Shown here: one piece after another, positions 52,294 through 62,440 of the stretch
Layout: each line of letters begins with the position of its first letter
How positions within the stretch are numbered: position 1 is the stretch's first letter
From: Gammaproteobacteria bacterium
GTDB lineage: Bacteria; Pseudomonadota; Gammaproteobacteria; JAIEPX01
Assembly (NCBI GenBank): GCA_019748175.1
Contig: JAIEPX010000014.1
Coordinates: 1 to 64,000, forward strand
Length of the DNA: 64,000 nt
Direction of reading: 5' to 3'
The notes under the pieces: generated by a model
Seen by the model: the letters and a program-made list of their open reading frames with translations, nothing else
Told to the model about the DNA's origin: nothing
The model's database searches: none
Made by a program: the position numbers and the translations under genes

Positions 52294-52363
52294 GCATCCT
52301 GTGTCATCTCAATAAATTTTGTGGGTAGGGGCTTCCATTTAGTGGGAGAGTGGTGTAATAATG

Positions 52364-52388
52364 TGGGGCTTGGTGGTGAACTGTGGGG
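52364..52388 (+). promoter_or_regulatory. MraZ operator: three TGGGG-like repeats at 10-bp period
   Basis: TGGGG (52364), TGGTG (52374) and TGGGG (52384), each separated by 5 nt. This is the arrangement of the MraZ-binding site known upstream of the E. coli mra operon (TGGGN repeats with 5-nt spacers). It ends 9 nt before the mraZ start, as expected for autorepression. Confidence 0.75.
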
Positions 52389-52397
52389 ATAAAGTGG

Positions 52398-52850
52398 GTG
52401 TTTAGGGGTATTAATGCGATTAATTTGGATGCGAAGGGGCGGTTAGCCGTTCCGGCTCGTTATCGTCACAGTATAGAGACGGTAGCGCAAGGGCATCTGG
52501 TTGTGACCATTGATACTGAAGATCCCTGTCTTTTGATGTATCCACTGCCCGTTTGGGAAGAAATAGAACGACGCGTACAGGCTCTACCGGCGCTCAATGC
52601 CGCAGTAAGACGGGTTCAGCGTTTGTTGATCGGGCATGCCACAGAAGTTGAGATTGATGCGAATGGGCGAATTTTACTGCCCGGTGAGCTGAGAGAGTAT
52701 GCTCAGCTTGATAAGAAAGTAACCTTAATCGGTTTAGCGAATAAGTTTGAATTATGGAGTGAGTCAGTTTGGCATGAATCTAGGGATCGCTGGTTAGCGT
52801 CCGATGCCAGTGGGGTACTGCCGCCAGAACTGATGTCTATAATTTTGTGA
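52398..52850 (+). CDS. mraZ: Transcriptional regulator MraZ
   Basis: 150 residues from GTG 52398; a GTG at 52383 would add five residues not in the family and lie inside the operator. Two SpoVT/AbrB-like domains: FRGINAINLDAKGRLAVPAR and ATEVEIDANGRILLPGELRE, each with the DxxGR core. MraZ represses the division and cell-wall cluster through the repeats just upstream. First gene of the dcw run, 10 bp before rsmH. Confidence 0.95.
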   Translation: MFRGINAINLDAKGRLAVPARYRHSIETVAQGHLVVTIDTEDPCLLMYPLPVWEEIERRVQALPALNAAVRRVQRLLIGHATEVEIDANGRILLPGELREYAQLDKKVTLIGLANKFELWSESVWHESRDRWLASDASGVLPPELMSIIL

Positions 52851-52860
52851 TGAGTTCACT

Positions 52861-53787
52861 GTGAGTGGTGAGCACAAACCAGTTTTATTAGAAGAAGCGT
52901 TAGCCGCGTTAGCCATTCGAGCCTCGGGAAAGTATGTAGACGCGACCTTTGGTCGCGGTGGGCATACGAAAAATATTTTAGCTGCGTTGAATTCGGACGG
53001 GAGAGTATTGGCCATAGACCAAGATCCCGAAGCGATTCGATGCGGGCAAGAAATATTCGGTGACGATGCGCGATTAAAATTGTGGCACGGATCATTTGGT
53101 AAATTAGAAGAATGTGTAGATGAGCTCGGTTGGCGTGGTCAAGTAGATGGTATTTTGCTGGATATAGGGGTCTCATCCCCACAGCTCGATACGCCAGAAC
53201 GAGGTTTTAGTTTTTCGGTTGATGGACCGCTGGACATGCGAATGAACCCAGCGTACGGCATGGACGCCGCTTCTTGGATTAGTCAAGCTCGTGAGCAAGA
53301 AATAGAGAGAGTATTGCGAGAGTATGGGGAAGAGCGTTTTGCCAGACGAATTGCTAAGGCGATTGTTAAGGCGCGAGCTCAAAACCCGATCACGCGAACT
53401 CAGCAATTGGCTGATACTGTGGCTGCGGCCCATCCGAGATGGGAGCCGTTTAAACATCCGGCGACGCGTAGTTTTCAAGCAGTTCGGATTTTTATAAATC
53501 AGGAATTGCAGGTGTTGGAATCGGTATTGCCGCAATGTTTAAGCGTTTTGAAAACAGGTGGTCGATTAGCGGTTATTTGTTTTCACTCATTGGAAGATAG
53601 GATTGTTAAGAATTTTATGCGCAAGGCAGCTCGAGGGGATGATTATCCTCCAGATTTGCCAGTGACTGCGGATCAATTACATCCGCAATTGCGTTTAGTA
53701 GGTAAAGCTGTGAGAGCGGGTGAAGAAGAATGTCGATACAACCCGCGTGCGCGCAGTGCAGTGATGAGAGTCGCTGAAAAAATATGA
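52861..53787 (+). CDS. rsmH: 16S rRNA (cytosine-1402-N4) methyltransferase RsmH (MraW)
   Basis: 308 residues from GTG 52861. SAM-binding GRGGHTKNIL, the RsmH signature KPVLLEEALAAL at the start, LLDIGVSSPQLDTPERGFSF, and C-terminal ICFHSLEDRIVKNFM and NPRARSAVMRVAE. Methylates C1402 in the ribosome P site with RsmI. Always second in the dcw cluster. A 94-bp gap with an AAGGAGG site leads to ftsL. Confidence 0.97.
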   Translation: MSGEHKPVLLEEALAALAIRASGKYVDATFGRGGHTKNILAALNSDGRVLAIDQDPEAIRCGQEIFGDDARLKLWHGSFGKLEECVDELGWRGQVDGILLDIGVSSPQLDTPERGFSFSVDGPLDMRMNPAYGMDAASWISQAREQEIERVLREYGEERFARRIAKAIVKARAQNPITRTQQLADTVAAAHPRWEPFKHPATRSFQAVRIFINQELQVLESVLPQCLSVLKTGGRLAVICFHSLEDRIVKNFMRKAARGDDYPPDLPVTADQLHPQLRLVGKAVRAGEEECRYNPRARSAVMRVAEKI

Positions 53788-53881
53788 ATAGAGGGAAGAG
53801 GTTTTTTGCAATAGCGAAAAATTTCTGTAAGTAGAGCAGGGTGTTTTTTGTTGAACACTAAATGAAAAGGAGGATTAAAAA

Positions 53882-54223
53882 ATGACTACAGCAACACGTG
53901 CAATTAATGTGATTCGATGGCAATGGGCAGTGCCTTATATGCCTTTGGCTTCTAGGCCAGTGCTGCGGAATATGTTGCTTTTATCTTCTATTTTATTGAC
54001 ATCTTTTGCGACGATTAGCTCAAAACATATTAGCCGACAATTAACAACAGACTTGCAAGCGCGACACGATGTTAGCAACACGCATTATGAAAATTGGAGT
54101 AAATTATTACTCGAACAAGGCACGCTGTCTAGGCAAGTGCGCGTTGAACAAATTGCGCATCAAAAATTCTTAATGGCATCACCTGTGGGTAGACAAGTAG
54201 AAATCGTCAGGGTTTCTCGCTGA
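53882..54223 (+). CDS. ftsL: Cell division protein FtsL
   Basis: 113-residue bitopic protein. A cytoplasmic start (~28 residues), one transmembrane helix (NMLLLSSILLTSFATISS), then a periplasmic heptad coiled coil (HYENWSKLLLEQGTLSRQVRV), the layout by which FtsL binds FtsB and FtsQ and activates FtsWI. Sequence similarity between FtsL proteins is low; position between rsmH and ftsI decides the call. AAGGAGG precedes ATG 53882. Confidence 0.92.
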   Translation: MTTATRAINVIRWQWAVPYMPLASRPVLRNMLLLSSILLTSFATISSKHISRQLTTDLQARHDVSNTHYENWSKLLLEQGTLSRQVRVEQIAHQKFLMASPVGRQVEIVRVSR

Positions 54224-54242
54224 ATATCGTGAAATAGAAGTA

Positions 54243-55943
54243 ATGAATTATGTTGGACGATTTTATGCTGTTATAGGTCTGTTGGTAATTGCAGGCGTTT
54301 GTCTCGTTTTGCGAATGGCTGATCTGAGTATCATCAAGCACGATTTCTTATTAAAACAAGGCGATGCTCGTATGCATCGTATTGTGAGTGTTCCGGCTCA
54401 TCGAGGAATGATTACTGATCGTAATGGGAAGCCTCTTGCAGTCAGTGCACAAGTGAATGCAGTATGGGTCAATCCAAAATTAATTCCACTGGATCATCCT
54501 GAATTTGATCAATTCGCAAAATTGTTAGGATGGACCCCTACAAAATTACGTCATCGATTATTTCAGTCCAAAAAGAAAACATTTGTCTATTTAAACCGAA
54601 GTTTGCCGCCTGGTCAGGCAGAAGCAATTAAAAATCTAGGTATTCCCGGGATTTACACGGAAAAAACATTTAAGCGATTTTATCCTGAAGGCGATGTGAT
54701 GGCGCATCTGCTCGGAAATACCAATGTGGATGATGCGGGCCAGGAGGGAATCGAGTTAGAATTTGATGAATGGTTGCGTGGAGTGCCTGGGAAAAAAGAA
54801 GTGATTAAAGATCGATTGGGTCAAGTGGTAGCAGAATTAAATACCATTCGACAACCGCGAGAAGGTCACGATTTAGCTTTGTCGATCGATAATAGAATTC
54901 AATTTATTGCGTATCGAGCAATTGGAGAGATAGTTGAGCAATATCATGCAAAAGCCGGTACTGTGATTGTTGTTGATGTAAATAATGGCGAAATTTTAGC
55001 AATGGCCAACGTTCCTTCGTATAATCCAAATTCAATTACGGGTCCGCGAGATGGGCGATATCGAAATCGTGCAGTAACCGATGTTTTTGAACCAGGTTCA
55101 ACAATGAAAGCGTTTAGTGCGGCGACATTTTTGCAGTCAGGAAAATTTAAACCAGACACCATTATAGATACCAATCCAGGGCGAATTACTATCGATGGCA
55201 ATACGATTAGCGATGTGCATAATTACGGCGTAATTACAGTGAGTCAAGCTGTACAACATTCCAGTAATGTTGCGATGAGTAAAATGGCGGCGGTTGTCGG
55301 GGCACAAAAAATATCTCAAACACTTTTTCATCTTGGATTTGGAGAAAAAACGAGCAGTGGATTTCCAGGCGAAGTATCAGGAACTTTATCAACGCGTCAA
55401 CGATGGCGACCGATTGAAACAGCAACTTTAGCGATGGGCTATGCCATGACAGTCACACCGTTGCAATTAGCGCAAGGTTATACTGCGTTGGCAGCGGGTG
55501 GAATAAAGCGACCCATTTCGTTAGTGAAAAATGAACGTGTTCCGCCGGGGGAACGAATTTTGCCAGAGAAGATTGTGCAAGAAGTTGTAAAAATGCTGGG
55601 TCTTGTAACCGAGAAAGAGGGTACTGGTACACGAGCAAATGTTGCTGGGTATCATGTTGGCGGTAAAACGGGAACGGCCTATATTGCTGGTAAGCACGGA
55701 TACGATCATTCTCGTTATTCGTCTTCTTTTGCGGGCCTCGCCCCCTTGGATAAACCGCGATTAGCGTGTATTGTGGTTGTGACTGAGCCACAGTCAGAAC
55801 ATTTTGGCGGAGTTGTTGCGGCTCCTGTTTTTGCAAAGGTTATGGCGGGCGCGTTACGCATTTTAGCGGTACCACCTGATAATTTGCCTCCTGCAACTGT
55901 TGAACAGCAACCAGCTTCAGCTTTAGCGCCAGCAAAAACGTAG
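54243..55943 (+). CDS. ftsI: Septal transpeptidase FtsI (PBP3)
   Basis: 566-residue class B PBP cross-linking septal peptidoglycan with FtsW. N-terminal membrane helix (FYAVIGLLVIAGVCLVLRMA), PBP dimer domain (PAHRGMITDRNGKPLAVSA), then transpeptidase: SxxK in EPGSTMKAF (Ser286), SSN in QHSSNVAMSK, KTG in VGGKTGTAY (475-477). C-terminal tail is Ala/Pro-rich. All active-site motifs are intact. ftsW itself is not in this window. Confidence 0.97.
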   Translation: MNYVGRFYAVIGLLVIAGVCLVLRMADLSIIKHDFLLKQGDARMHRIVSVPAHRGMITDRNGKPLAVSAQVNAVWVNPKLIPLDHPEFDQFAKLLGWTPTKLRHRLFQSKKKTFVYLNRSLPPGQAEAIKNLGIPGIYTEKTFKRFYPEGDVMAHLLGNTNVDDAGQEGIELEFDEWLRGVPGKKEVIKDRLGQVVAELNTIRQPREGHDLALSIDNRIQFIAYRAIGEIVEQYHAKAGTVIVVDVNNGEILAMANVPSYNPNSITGPRDGRYRNRAVTDVFEPGSTMKAFSAATFLQSGKFKPDTIIDTNPGRITIDGNTISDVHNYGVITVSQAVQHSSNVAMSKMAAVVGAQKISQTLFHLGFGEKTSSGFPGEVSGTLSTRQRWRPIETATLAMGYAMTVTPLQLAQGYTALAAGGIKRPISLVKNERVPPGERILPEKIVQEVVKMLGLVTEKEGTGTRANVAGYHVGGKTGTAYIAGKHGYDHSRYSSSFAGLAPLDKPRLACIVVVTEPQSEHFGGVVAAPVFAKVMAGALRILAVPPDNLPPATVEQQPASALAPAKT

Positions 55944-55970
55944 TAAAGAGTAAAAGATGAGAGAAAAAAA

Positions 55971-57437
55971 ATGGCTGATTTAGCGTATTGTTTATCAGGT
56001 ATTGTGACGCCTTCTTTTTCAGCAGAGTTTGATCGCTTGGTGTTAGATTCACGCCAAGTCACTAATAAAGATGTGTTTGTTGCTTTGTCAGGCGAAGAAT
56101 TTGATGGTCATAATTTTATTCAAGATGCACTAGCAAAAGGTGTGGTGGCTGTTCTAGCTGAGCGTGAAATTGAAAAAAATGATCGAGTGATTGTTGTTCC
56201 CGAGTTGCGGCATTATTTAAGCGAAATTGCAGGCCGATTTTACGGAAATCCTTCTTCACAAATGTCAGTTGTTGGTGTCACGGGTACTAATGGTAAGTCC
56301 TCTATTACTCATTTTATTTCTCAAAGTTTGCGTGAATGTGGTCGGCGATGTGGAATCATCGGAACACTCGGTTATGGTTTTTTGCCTGAATTAATCTCTA
56401 GTACTCACACTACCCCTGATGCGGTGAATGTGCAACGAATTTTAGCTGAATTAAAAAAACAAGGTGCAGATTCTATTGCCATGGAGGTTTCATCACATGG
56501 CCTGCATCAAGAGCGCGTGAGTGGAGTTTCATTTGAAACGGCAGTCTTTACGAATTTAACGCGCGATCATTTAGATTATCACGGTACTATGGAACATTAT
56601 AAAGCTCAAAAAAGGCGTTTATTCAGTATGCCTAATTTGAAAAATGCAATTATTAATTGTGATGATCCCTTTGGAAAAGAAATTGTTCAAAGCTTGAGTG
56701 GGCAATTAAATGTTGTGGGATACGGATTGCAAAATCATACTGATGTTGATTGCTCGATGATTATCGCGAGCAATATTCGTCAAAATTATAAAGGTTTCCG
56801 TGCAAAAATTGAGTCACCTTGGGGTGGTGGTGAATTACGCAGTCAATTGTTGGGTCAATTTAATATCAGTAATGTCTTAGCAGTGTTAGGTGTATTAATT
56901 GTGATGGGTATTTCATTAGAGGAAGCTTTAGAAGGAATAAACCAAGTGCAAACCGTGACGGGTCGTATGCAAGCGTATGGTGGTGATAAACAAGCACTTG
57001 TTGTTGTGGATTATGCGCATACACCTGATGCTTTGCAGCAAGCGTTGCTGGCATTAAAACCACATGCCGAAGGAAAATTGTGGTGTGTATTTGGTTGTGG
57101 TGGCGATCGTGATCGAGGAAAGCGACCTCTAATGGGTCAAGTTGCAGAGCGTTATAGTGATCAACTTATTTTAACAAATGACAATCCTCGCTCGGAATCT
57201 CCGCAAACGATTATTGATGAAATTAAATCAGGATTATTATGTCCTTGGGCAGTAGAAGTAGAGCTTGATCGCGGAGCTGCAATCGCTCATGCGATTGATT
57301 GTGCTGAGCCAGGAGATGTGGTATTAATCGCTGGAAAAGGGCATGAAGCATACCAAATTATGGGTGATGAGAAATTGCCTTTTAGTGATATTGAACGGGT
57401 TCAGCATTTAACAGCTGAAAAGCGCTTACGTGATTGA
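55971..57437 (+). CDS. murE: UDP-MurNAc-tripeptide synthetase MurE (meso-DAP adding)
   Basis: 488 residues, ATP-dependent ligase adding meso-DAP to UDP-MurNAc-L-Ala-D-Glu. N-domain LDSRQVTNKDVFVALSGEEF, ATP site VVGVTGTNGKSSI, THTTPD, and the specificity motif DNPRSESP that selects meso-DAP rather than lysine, consistent with dapF and lysA elsewhere in the window. Overlaps the first possible start of murF by 8 nt, but ATG 57445 is preferred for murF. Confidence 0.97.
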   Translation: MADLAYCLSGIVTPSFSAEFDRLVLDSRQVTNKDVFVALSGEEFDGHNFIQDALAKGVVAVLAEREIEKNDRVIVVPELRHYLSEIAGRFYGNPSSQMSVVGVTGTNGKSSITHFISQSLRECGRRCGIIGTLGYGFLPELISSTHTTPDAVNVQRILAELKKQGADSIAMEVSSHGLHQERVSGVSFETAVFTNLTRDHLDYHGTMEHYKAQKRRLFSMPNLKNAIINCDDPFGKEIVQSLSGQLNVVGYGLQNHTDVDCSMIIASNIRQNYKGFRAKIESPWGGGELRSQLLGQFNISNVLAVLGVLIVMGISLEEALEGINQVQTVTGRMQAYGGDKQALVVVDYAHTPDALQQALLALKPHAEGKLWCVFGCGGDRDRGKRPLMGQVAERYSDQLILTNDNPRSESPQTIIDEIKSGLLCPWAVEVELDRGAAIAHAIDCAEPGDVVLIAGKGHEAYQIMGDEKLPFSDIERVQHLTAEKRLRD

Positions 57438-57444
57438 GGAATTT

Positions 57445-58794
57445 ATGACTACTGTAAAAAAATGTGCCGAAATTTTATCGGCTGAATTAATAGGTGATCA
57501 CACGGTTAACTATAAAGGTGTGAGTATTGATTCACGTACAATAAAATCGGGTGAGCTATTTGTAGCGATCAAAGGTGAGAATTTTGATGGGCACAATTTT
57601 ACACATGACGCAGAGATGAACGGAGCAGCGGCTATTTTAGTGAGCACGAAAGCTGATGTGAAAATACCACAAATTATTGTGTCTGATACAATTCAGGCCT
57701 TTGGTGAATTAGCACGTTGGCATCGTGAACAATTTCATATTCCAGTAATTGCTGTGACAGGTAGTTGTGGGAAAACAACGACAAAAGCAATGTTGGCCAG
57801 TATTTTTTCTGGTTTAGGTAAAACATTAAGCCCTGTCAGCAGTTTTAATAATAATATCGGATTACCGTTAACGATATTACAGTTAGATGAGTCTTATAAA
57901 ACAGTGGTTCTTGAGTTGGGTGCTAATCACCCTGGAGAAATAGCGGGGCTTGTAAAAATTGCTCAGCCGGATGTGGCGGCAGTCACAATAATTGCGCCTG
58001 TGCATTTAGAAGGATTTGGTACGATAGAAAATATTGCGGCGGCAAAAGGAGAAATTTTTTCAGATTCGAATAAAAACAGTATTGCTGTTGTGAATCATGA
58101 TGATCCGCTCTCTAAATTATGGCAGCAACAATTGGCGGGTAAACGAGTGATTCGCTTTGGGCAGCAAATGAATGCGGAAGTGAGTGCAAAAGATGTTATT
58201 TTGAATGCACAAGGTTGTCCGGAATTTACGTTAGTCACAACAGCAGGTGAAATTCGAATTGAATTGCCAGTGATCGGTGAGCATAATATTAATAATGCGC
58301 TGACTGCTTGTGCGTGTGCTATTGCGTGTGACGTGAAGCTCGAAGATATTAAGAAAGGTTTGGAGCATATGTCCCCTGTGTCAAAACGAATGATTCGTCA
58401 TGAATTATCTAATGGGGCTGTTTTAATTGATGATACATATAATGCAAATCCACTGGCATTTAAAGCTGCATTAAAAGTACTGCAGCAAACTGGAATGCCA
58501 ACGGCTTTAGTCATGGGTGATATGGGGGAGTTGGGACCAGAATCAGAAAAAATACACCGTGATGTTGGAACGTGGGTTCAAGAAGCGGGTATTAATCAAT
58601 TTTTCACTTACGGAAAATTATCAGCGTATGCTTCTGCCGCATATGGGTCTTCAGCCCAACATTTTACGGATATTCAAGAACTGGTGACGGTGTTGAAGCC
58701 TATATTGAATGAGAAGAAGGTGATGCTAGTGAAAGGTTCGCGTTCTATGCGAATGGAAAATGTTGTAGCCGCTCTTTTGAATCAGCAAGGATAA
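57445..58794 (+). CDS. murF: UDP-MurNAc-tripeptide-D-Ala-D-Ala ligase MurF
   Basis: 449 residues from ATG 57445, with GAGGA 4 nt upstream; GTG 57430 is an upstream in-frame option. Substrate domain [23 protein letters not shown] site [28 protein letters not shown] and [17 protein letters not shown]. Completes the UDP-MurNAc-pentapeptide. mraY starts 4 bp after its stop, so the two are tightly coupled. Confidence 0.97.
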   Translation: MTTVKKCAEILSAELIGDHTVNYKGVSIDSRTIKSGELFVAIKGENFDGHNFTHDAEMNGAAAILVSTKADVKIPQIIVSDTIQAFGELARWHREQFHIPVIAVTGSCGKTTTKAMLASIFSGLGKTLSPVSSFNNNIGLPLTILQLDESYKTVVLELGANHPGEIAGLVKIAQPDVAAVTIIAPVHLEGFGTIENIAAAKGEIFSDSNKNSIAVVNHDDPLSKLWQQQLAGKRVIRFGQQMNAEVSAKDVILNAQGCPEFTLVTTAGEIRIELPVIGEHNINNALTACACAIACDVKLEDIKKGLEHMSPVSKRMIRHELSNGAVLIDDTYNANPLAFKAALKVLQQTGMPTALVMGDMGELGPESEKIHRDVGTWVQEAGINQFFTYGKLSAYASAAYGSSAQHFTDIQELVTVLKPILNEKKVMLVKGSRSMRMENVVAALLNQQG

Positions 58795-58798
58795 TTTC

Positions 58799-59881
58799 AT
58801 GTTATATTTTTTAGCCCAATTTTTGGAAAAATATTATCATCCTTTTCAAGTGTTCCACTATTTAACATTGCGTTCAATTTTAAGTAGTTTAACCGCACTG
58901 ATTATTTCTTTGGTCGTTGGTCCCGTGATGATCCGAAAATTAACCTATTATCAAGTAGGCCAATCTGTTCGTGATGATGGTCCTCAAACGCATTTAAAAA
59001 AAGCAGGAACACCTACCATGGGTGGCGCTTTAATTTTAGTTGCCATAGCGATCAGCATTTTACTGTGGGGTGATTTAACGAACGCGTACGTTTGGTTGGT
59101 GACGCTAGTGACTTTGGGTTTTGGTGTGATCGGTTGGATAGATGATTACCAAAAGCTAATTTATAAAAATAGTAAAGGGCTTTCTGCGAGAAAACGATTG
59201 TTTTGGGAATCTTTAATTACTTTATCGGCAGTGATATTTTTATATGTTACTGCTACAGTGCCTGTAGAAACTTCTCTTGTTATTCCCTTTTTAAAAAATG
59301 TCATGTTGCCACTGGGTTTTTTGTACATTATTTTTTCGTATTGCGTTGTTGTGGGTTGTAGTAATGCTGTTAATTTGACGGATGGTCTTGATGGTTTAGC
59401 TATTTTACCAACTGTGATGGTCGCAGGTGCATTGGGCGTATTTGCGTATCTTTCTGGTCACGCGCAATTTGCTCCTTATTTGACGATTCCTTATCTTTCC
59501 GGTGTGGGTGAGGTTGCCGTATTTTGTTCGGCGATTGTTGGTGCTGGTTTAGGTTTTTTATGGTTCAACACGTATCCTGCGCAAGTTTTTATGGGCGATG
59601 TGGGTGCTTTAGGTTTAGGTGCGGCATTGGGGATCGTGGCCGTTGTTGTCAGACAAGAATTAGTGTTGATGATCATGGGCGGTGTTTTTGTGATGGAAAC
59701 CGTTTCAGTGATTCTACAGGTGGCTTCGTTTAAGCTCACGGGTAAACGAATTTTTAGGATGGCACCGCTTCATCATCATTTTGAGTTGATTGGATGGCCT
59801 GAACCTCGTGTGATTGTTCGATTTTGGATTATTAGTTTTGTGTTAGTGTTATTAGGATTAGCTTCGCTCAAGATTAGGTAA
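58799..59881 (+). CDS. mraY: Phospho-N-acetylmuramoyl-pentapeptide transferase MraY
   Basis: 360-residue integral membrane enzyme making lipid I from UDP-MurNAc-pentapeptide and undecaprenyl phosphate. About ten helices. Signatures: [24 protein letters not shown] (catalytic Asp pair), [13 protein letters not shown] and the HHHFE loop in [12 protein letters not shown]. Last dcw gene here: murD, which normally follows, is absent, and the next gene is on the opposite strand. Confidence 0.98.
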   Translation: MLYFLAQFLEKYYHPFQVFHYLTLRSILSSLTALIISLVVGPVMIRKLTYYQVGQSVRDDGPQTHLKKAGTPTMGGALILVAIAISILLWGDLTNAYVWLVTLVTLGFGVIGWIDDYQKLIYKNSKGLSARKRLFWESLITLSAVIFLYVTATVPVETSLVIPFLKNVMLPLGFLYIIFSYCVVVGCSNAVNLTDGLDGLAILPTVMVAGALGVFAYLSGHAQFAPYLTIPYLSGVGEVAVFCSAIVGAGLGFLWFNTYPAQVFMGDVGALGLGAALGIVAVVVRQELVLMIMGGVFVMETVSVILQVASFKLTGKRIFRMAPLHHHFELIGWPEPRVIVRFWIISFVLVLLGLASLKIR

Positions 59882-59884
59882 CAT

Positions 59885-59909
59885 CCTAGATTCGCAGTTC
59901 GGATCTAGG
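59885..59909. terminator. Hairpin between convergent mraY and the RimB-like gene
   Basis: CCTAGAT (59885-59891) pairs with ATCTAGG (59903-59909) over 11 nt. It fills the 29-bp gap between the two stop codons and could end both transcripts, although no T-run is evident. Confidence 0.45.
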
Positions 59910-59910
59910 G

Positions 59911-60405
59911 TTATTTCGGGTAATGATATATCGTTCTCAGTTCATGTTTTGTGACTCTGCCTAAACAAAGAGAACGTCCAGGATTAATGATCAGATTTTT
60001 TGAAAGGGCTTCGCGTCCGAGCAGCATGCGAAATCGTAAAGGGTCTCGGTCGGATAATGTCAGTTGAATTTCTTGAGTAATATCACCCAAAACTAATTTC
60101 GTTAAAATAACACAGCGTAATTCTTTGTGTCCGCTCGAACTCATGATGTAACGTTCATCAACAATAGGGGCGTGACATTGTATAACAATTTTCGTATTTC
60201 CTTGAACAGGGTGAATAGAAAAATGGACGCGATTTTGATTTTCATAATGAGAGGTTTTTATGTCGAAGGCATGTAAAGCGGATGTTCTTGCGCCAGTATC
60301 AATTTTCGCTTTAATTGCAGGGATGCCGAGGTCAGGTAGCGAACACCATTCGTGCCATCCAATCAGAAGTGTACTTGTTTTTGATTTTTCAGATCCCTCT
60401 AACAT
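59911..60405 (-). CDS. rimB: RimB-like retropepsin-fold protease (COG4067)
   Basis: 164 residues. The aspartic-protease-like motif is KIDTGARTSALHA, followed later by MLLGREALSKNLIINP, both diagnostic of the COG4067 family, often annotated as ATP-dependent zinc protease. In Pseudomonas, RimB from this family is encoded with RimK and modulates its glutamylation of ribosomal protein S6. Here it is third in an operon with an AstE-like gene and rimK, which supports the RimB role. ATG 60405 has AGGG 7 nt upstream. Confidence 0.85.
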   Translation of the reverse strand: MLEGSEKSKTSTLLIGWHEWCSLPDLGIPAIKAKIDTGARTSALHAFDIKTSHYENQNRVHFSIHPVQGNTKIVIQCHAPIVDERYIMSSSGHKELRCVILTKLVLGDITQEIQLTLSDRDPLRFRMLLGREALSKNLIINPGRSLCLGRVTKHELRTIYHYPK

Positions 60406-60414
60406 ATAACATCC

Positions 60415-61467
60415 CTAGAGTGGTTGACCATGTGCCATTTCGCTCGCATCCAAATTCGGATCGAGAGAGATTTGTCTGTTTATAATTTCATCATCAATGT
60501 GTTTAAGTTTTTCGAATGTGGCAATATGAAATAATGCTGCACCATCGTGTACGGTTGGAATATTGCTTTTTCCAATTATCATTCCTGCGTGAGGTGCAAT
60601 CACATGATACTCTTCATCGCCAACGGGATTAGAAATTGTTGCCAAGAGTTCACCTTCTTTTACGATATCTCCAAGTGTTTTAAAGGGGCGAGTGATTCCA
60701 CTGTGTGGTGATCGAACCCAATAGCTGGCTTGAGCAACGAGCGAATGGTTTTTTGGTTTTTTTTCAGCTGAACGAATCATTTTTAATTCTTGCATTACAT
60801 TCAATACGCCTTTAATTCCAATTTTAATAGCCGTATCATTAAATCGAAGTGCTTCGCCAGCTTCGTAAACAATGATGGGAATGTTTTTCTCTTCTGCTGC
60901 AAATCGTAATGAGCCTTGTGGGCCCTCCGAATGTAAAATAACGGGCGAGTTAAAAGCTTTCGCTATTTTTTGAGTGTTTTTATCGGTGAGATTTGCTCGA
61001 ATTTGTGGGTAATTGCTTCTGTGTAAAGAACCTGTGTGTAGATCTACAATATGAGTGGCTTGAGTGATGACTTCGCTCATCACTAAATGTGCTAAACGAG
61101 CAGCCAGAGAGCCCGAAAACGACCCGGGAAAACTACGATTTAAATCGCGACGGTCCATCAGGTAACGAGTTTGATAAAGAAATCCATAAATATTGACGAT
61201 AGGTACTGCTATCAGTGTGCCAACAATTGATTTTAATTGCGGTTTTTTTAACAGCAGTTTAATGACTTCAATGCCGTTAATTTCATCGCCATGAATTGCA
61301 GCGACTACGCAAAGTACAGGGCCAGGTTTTTCTCCGCGGATTACATGAATAGGCATTGTAATGGGTGTGCAATCGTATAATTTAGGCATATCGATCGTAA
61401 TAATTCGTCGATCACCTAATTCGACGGGTATTTCATTAATGAAAATCGTGTCAGAAGATGATGTCAT
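60415..61467 (-). CDS. Succinylglutamate desuccinylase/aspartoacylase family protein
   Basis: 350 residues, M14-like zinc hydrolase. Zinc ligands: HGDEINGIE (HxxE) and the later HIVDLHTGS; catalytic Glu in IVYEAGEALRF. Its C-terminal ~90 residues look like a small beta barrel (VRSPHSGITRPFKTLG, VKEGELLATISNPVG). Members of this branch commonly neighbour rimK and are proposed to remove or trim glutamyl groups; that activity is inference. Located between rimK (2 bp) and the RimB-like gene (9 bp). Confidence 0.85.
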   Translation of the reverse strand: MTSSSDTIFINEIPVELGDRRIITIDMPKLYDCTPITMPIHVIRGEKPGPVLCVVAAIHGDEINGIEVIKLLLKKPQLKSIVGTLIAVPIVNIYGFLYQTRYLMDRRDLNRSFPGSFSGSLAARLAHLVMSEVITQATHIVDLHTGSLHRSNYPQIRANLTDKNTQKIAKAFNSPVILHSEGPQGSLRFAAEEKNIPIIVYEAGEALRFNDTAIKIGIKGVLNVMQELKMIRSAEKKPKNHSLVAQASYWVRSPHSGITRPFKTLGDIVKEGELLATISNPVGDEEYHVIAPHAGMIIGKSNIPTVHDGAALFHIATFEKLKHIDDEIINRQISLDPNLDASEMAHGQPL

Positions 61468-61469
61468 AG

Positions 61470-62375
61470 CTAACCTTCATAACGACTGTGTCGAGTGATT
61501 GGCTTAGAATGTTTTTCTATATATTCAATAATCTTATCTGCGATGTCGATACCTGTTGTTGTTTCAATGCCTTGCAATCCAGGTGAAGAATTAACTTCCA
61601 TGACTAAAGGCCCGCGTTTGGATCGTAATAAATCCACGCCAGCCATTTTTAATCCCATTATTTTAGCCGCTTGAATCGCCGTTTCACGTTCGTGTTTTGT
61701 AATTTTGATTGTGGTAGCACTTCCACCGCGATGAATGTTGGAACGAAAATCACCAGAATCTGCTTGACGTTTCATTGCAGCAACAACTTTATCGCCTACG
61801 ACAAAGCAGCGAATGTCAGATGCTTTGGCTTCATGAATAAATTCTTGAACAATAATGTTTGCGCTTAATCCCATGAATGCTTGAATAACGCTTTCTGCTG
61901 CGTTTAATGTTTCTGCTAAAACAACACCTACACCTTGAGTGCCTTCTATTAATTTAATAATGAGGGGAGCTCCGCCCACCATTTCAATTAGATCGTCAAC
62001 ATCACTGGGTGAATTTGCAAATCCAGTAATAGGTAGTCCGACGCCTTTGCGTGCCAATAACTGAAGCGAACGTAACTTATCACGCGATCGTGTGATCGCA
62101 ATTGAGGGATTAATGCTAAAGGTTCCCATGGTTTCAAAGTGTCGCACTACGGCAGCGCCATAAAAAGTGCGTTTTGGGCTGATGCGAGGAATAATGGCAT
62201 CGAAAGGTTCGAGTTCATTACCTTTGTAATGAATGCTGGGGTTACGTGAGGCGATATTCATGTAGCAGCGGGCGTAATCGATAACAGACACATTATGGCC
62301 ACGTGCTTCGGCGGCTTCTAGCAGTCGTCTGGTTGAGTAGAGGTCTTCGTTCCGAGATAAAATCGCGATGTCCAA
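61470..62375 (-). CDS. rimK: Ribosomal protein S6 L-glutamate ligase RimK
   Basis: ATP-grasp ligase adding glutamates to the C-terminus of S6. 301 residues from TTG 62375, with AAGGAT 9 nt before it; the frame runs on to 62495 through a long hairpin, which would add 40 unrelated residues. From TTG the protein starts [20 protein letters not shown], matching E. coli RimK (300 residues). ATP-grasp parts: [36 protein letters not shown] and [20 protein letters not shown]. First gene of a rimK/AstE-like/rimB operon. Confidence 0.94.
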   Translation of the reverse strand: MDIAILSRNEDLYSTRRLLEAAEARGHNVSVIDYARCYMNIASRNPSIHYKGNELEPFDAIIPRISPKRTFYGAAVVRHFETMGTFSINPSIAITRSRDKLRSLQLLARKGVGLPITGFANSPSDVDDLIEMVGGAPLIIKLIEGTQGVGVVLAETLNAAESVIQAFMGLSANIIVQEFIHEAKASDIRCFVVGDKVVAAMKRQADSGDFRSNIHRGGSATTIKITKHERETAIQAAKIMGLKMAGVDLLRSKRGPLVMEVNSSPGLQGIETTTGIDIADKIIEYIEKHSKPITRHSRYEG

Positions 62376-62440
62376 AGTTTTTCGATCCTTAAAGTATTGA
62401 GTTAATAATAGTTCAAATACTGAGAGTTTTCCATTAGTAT

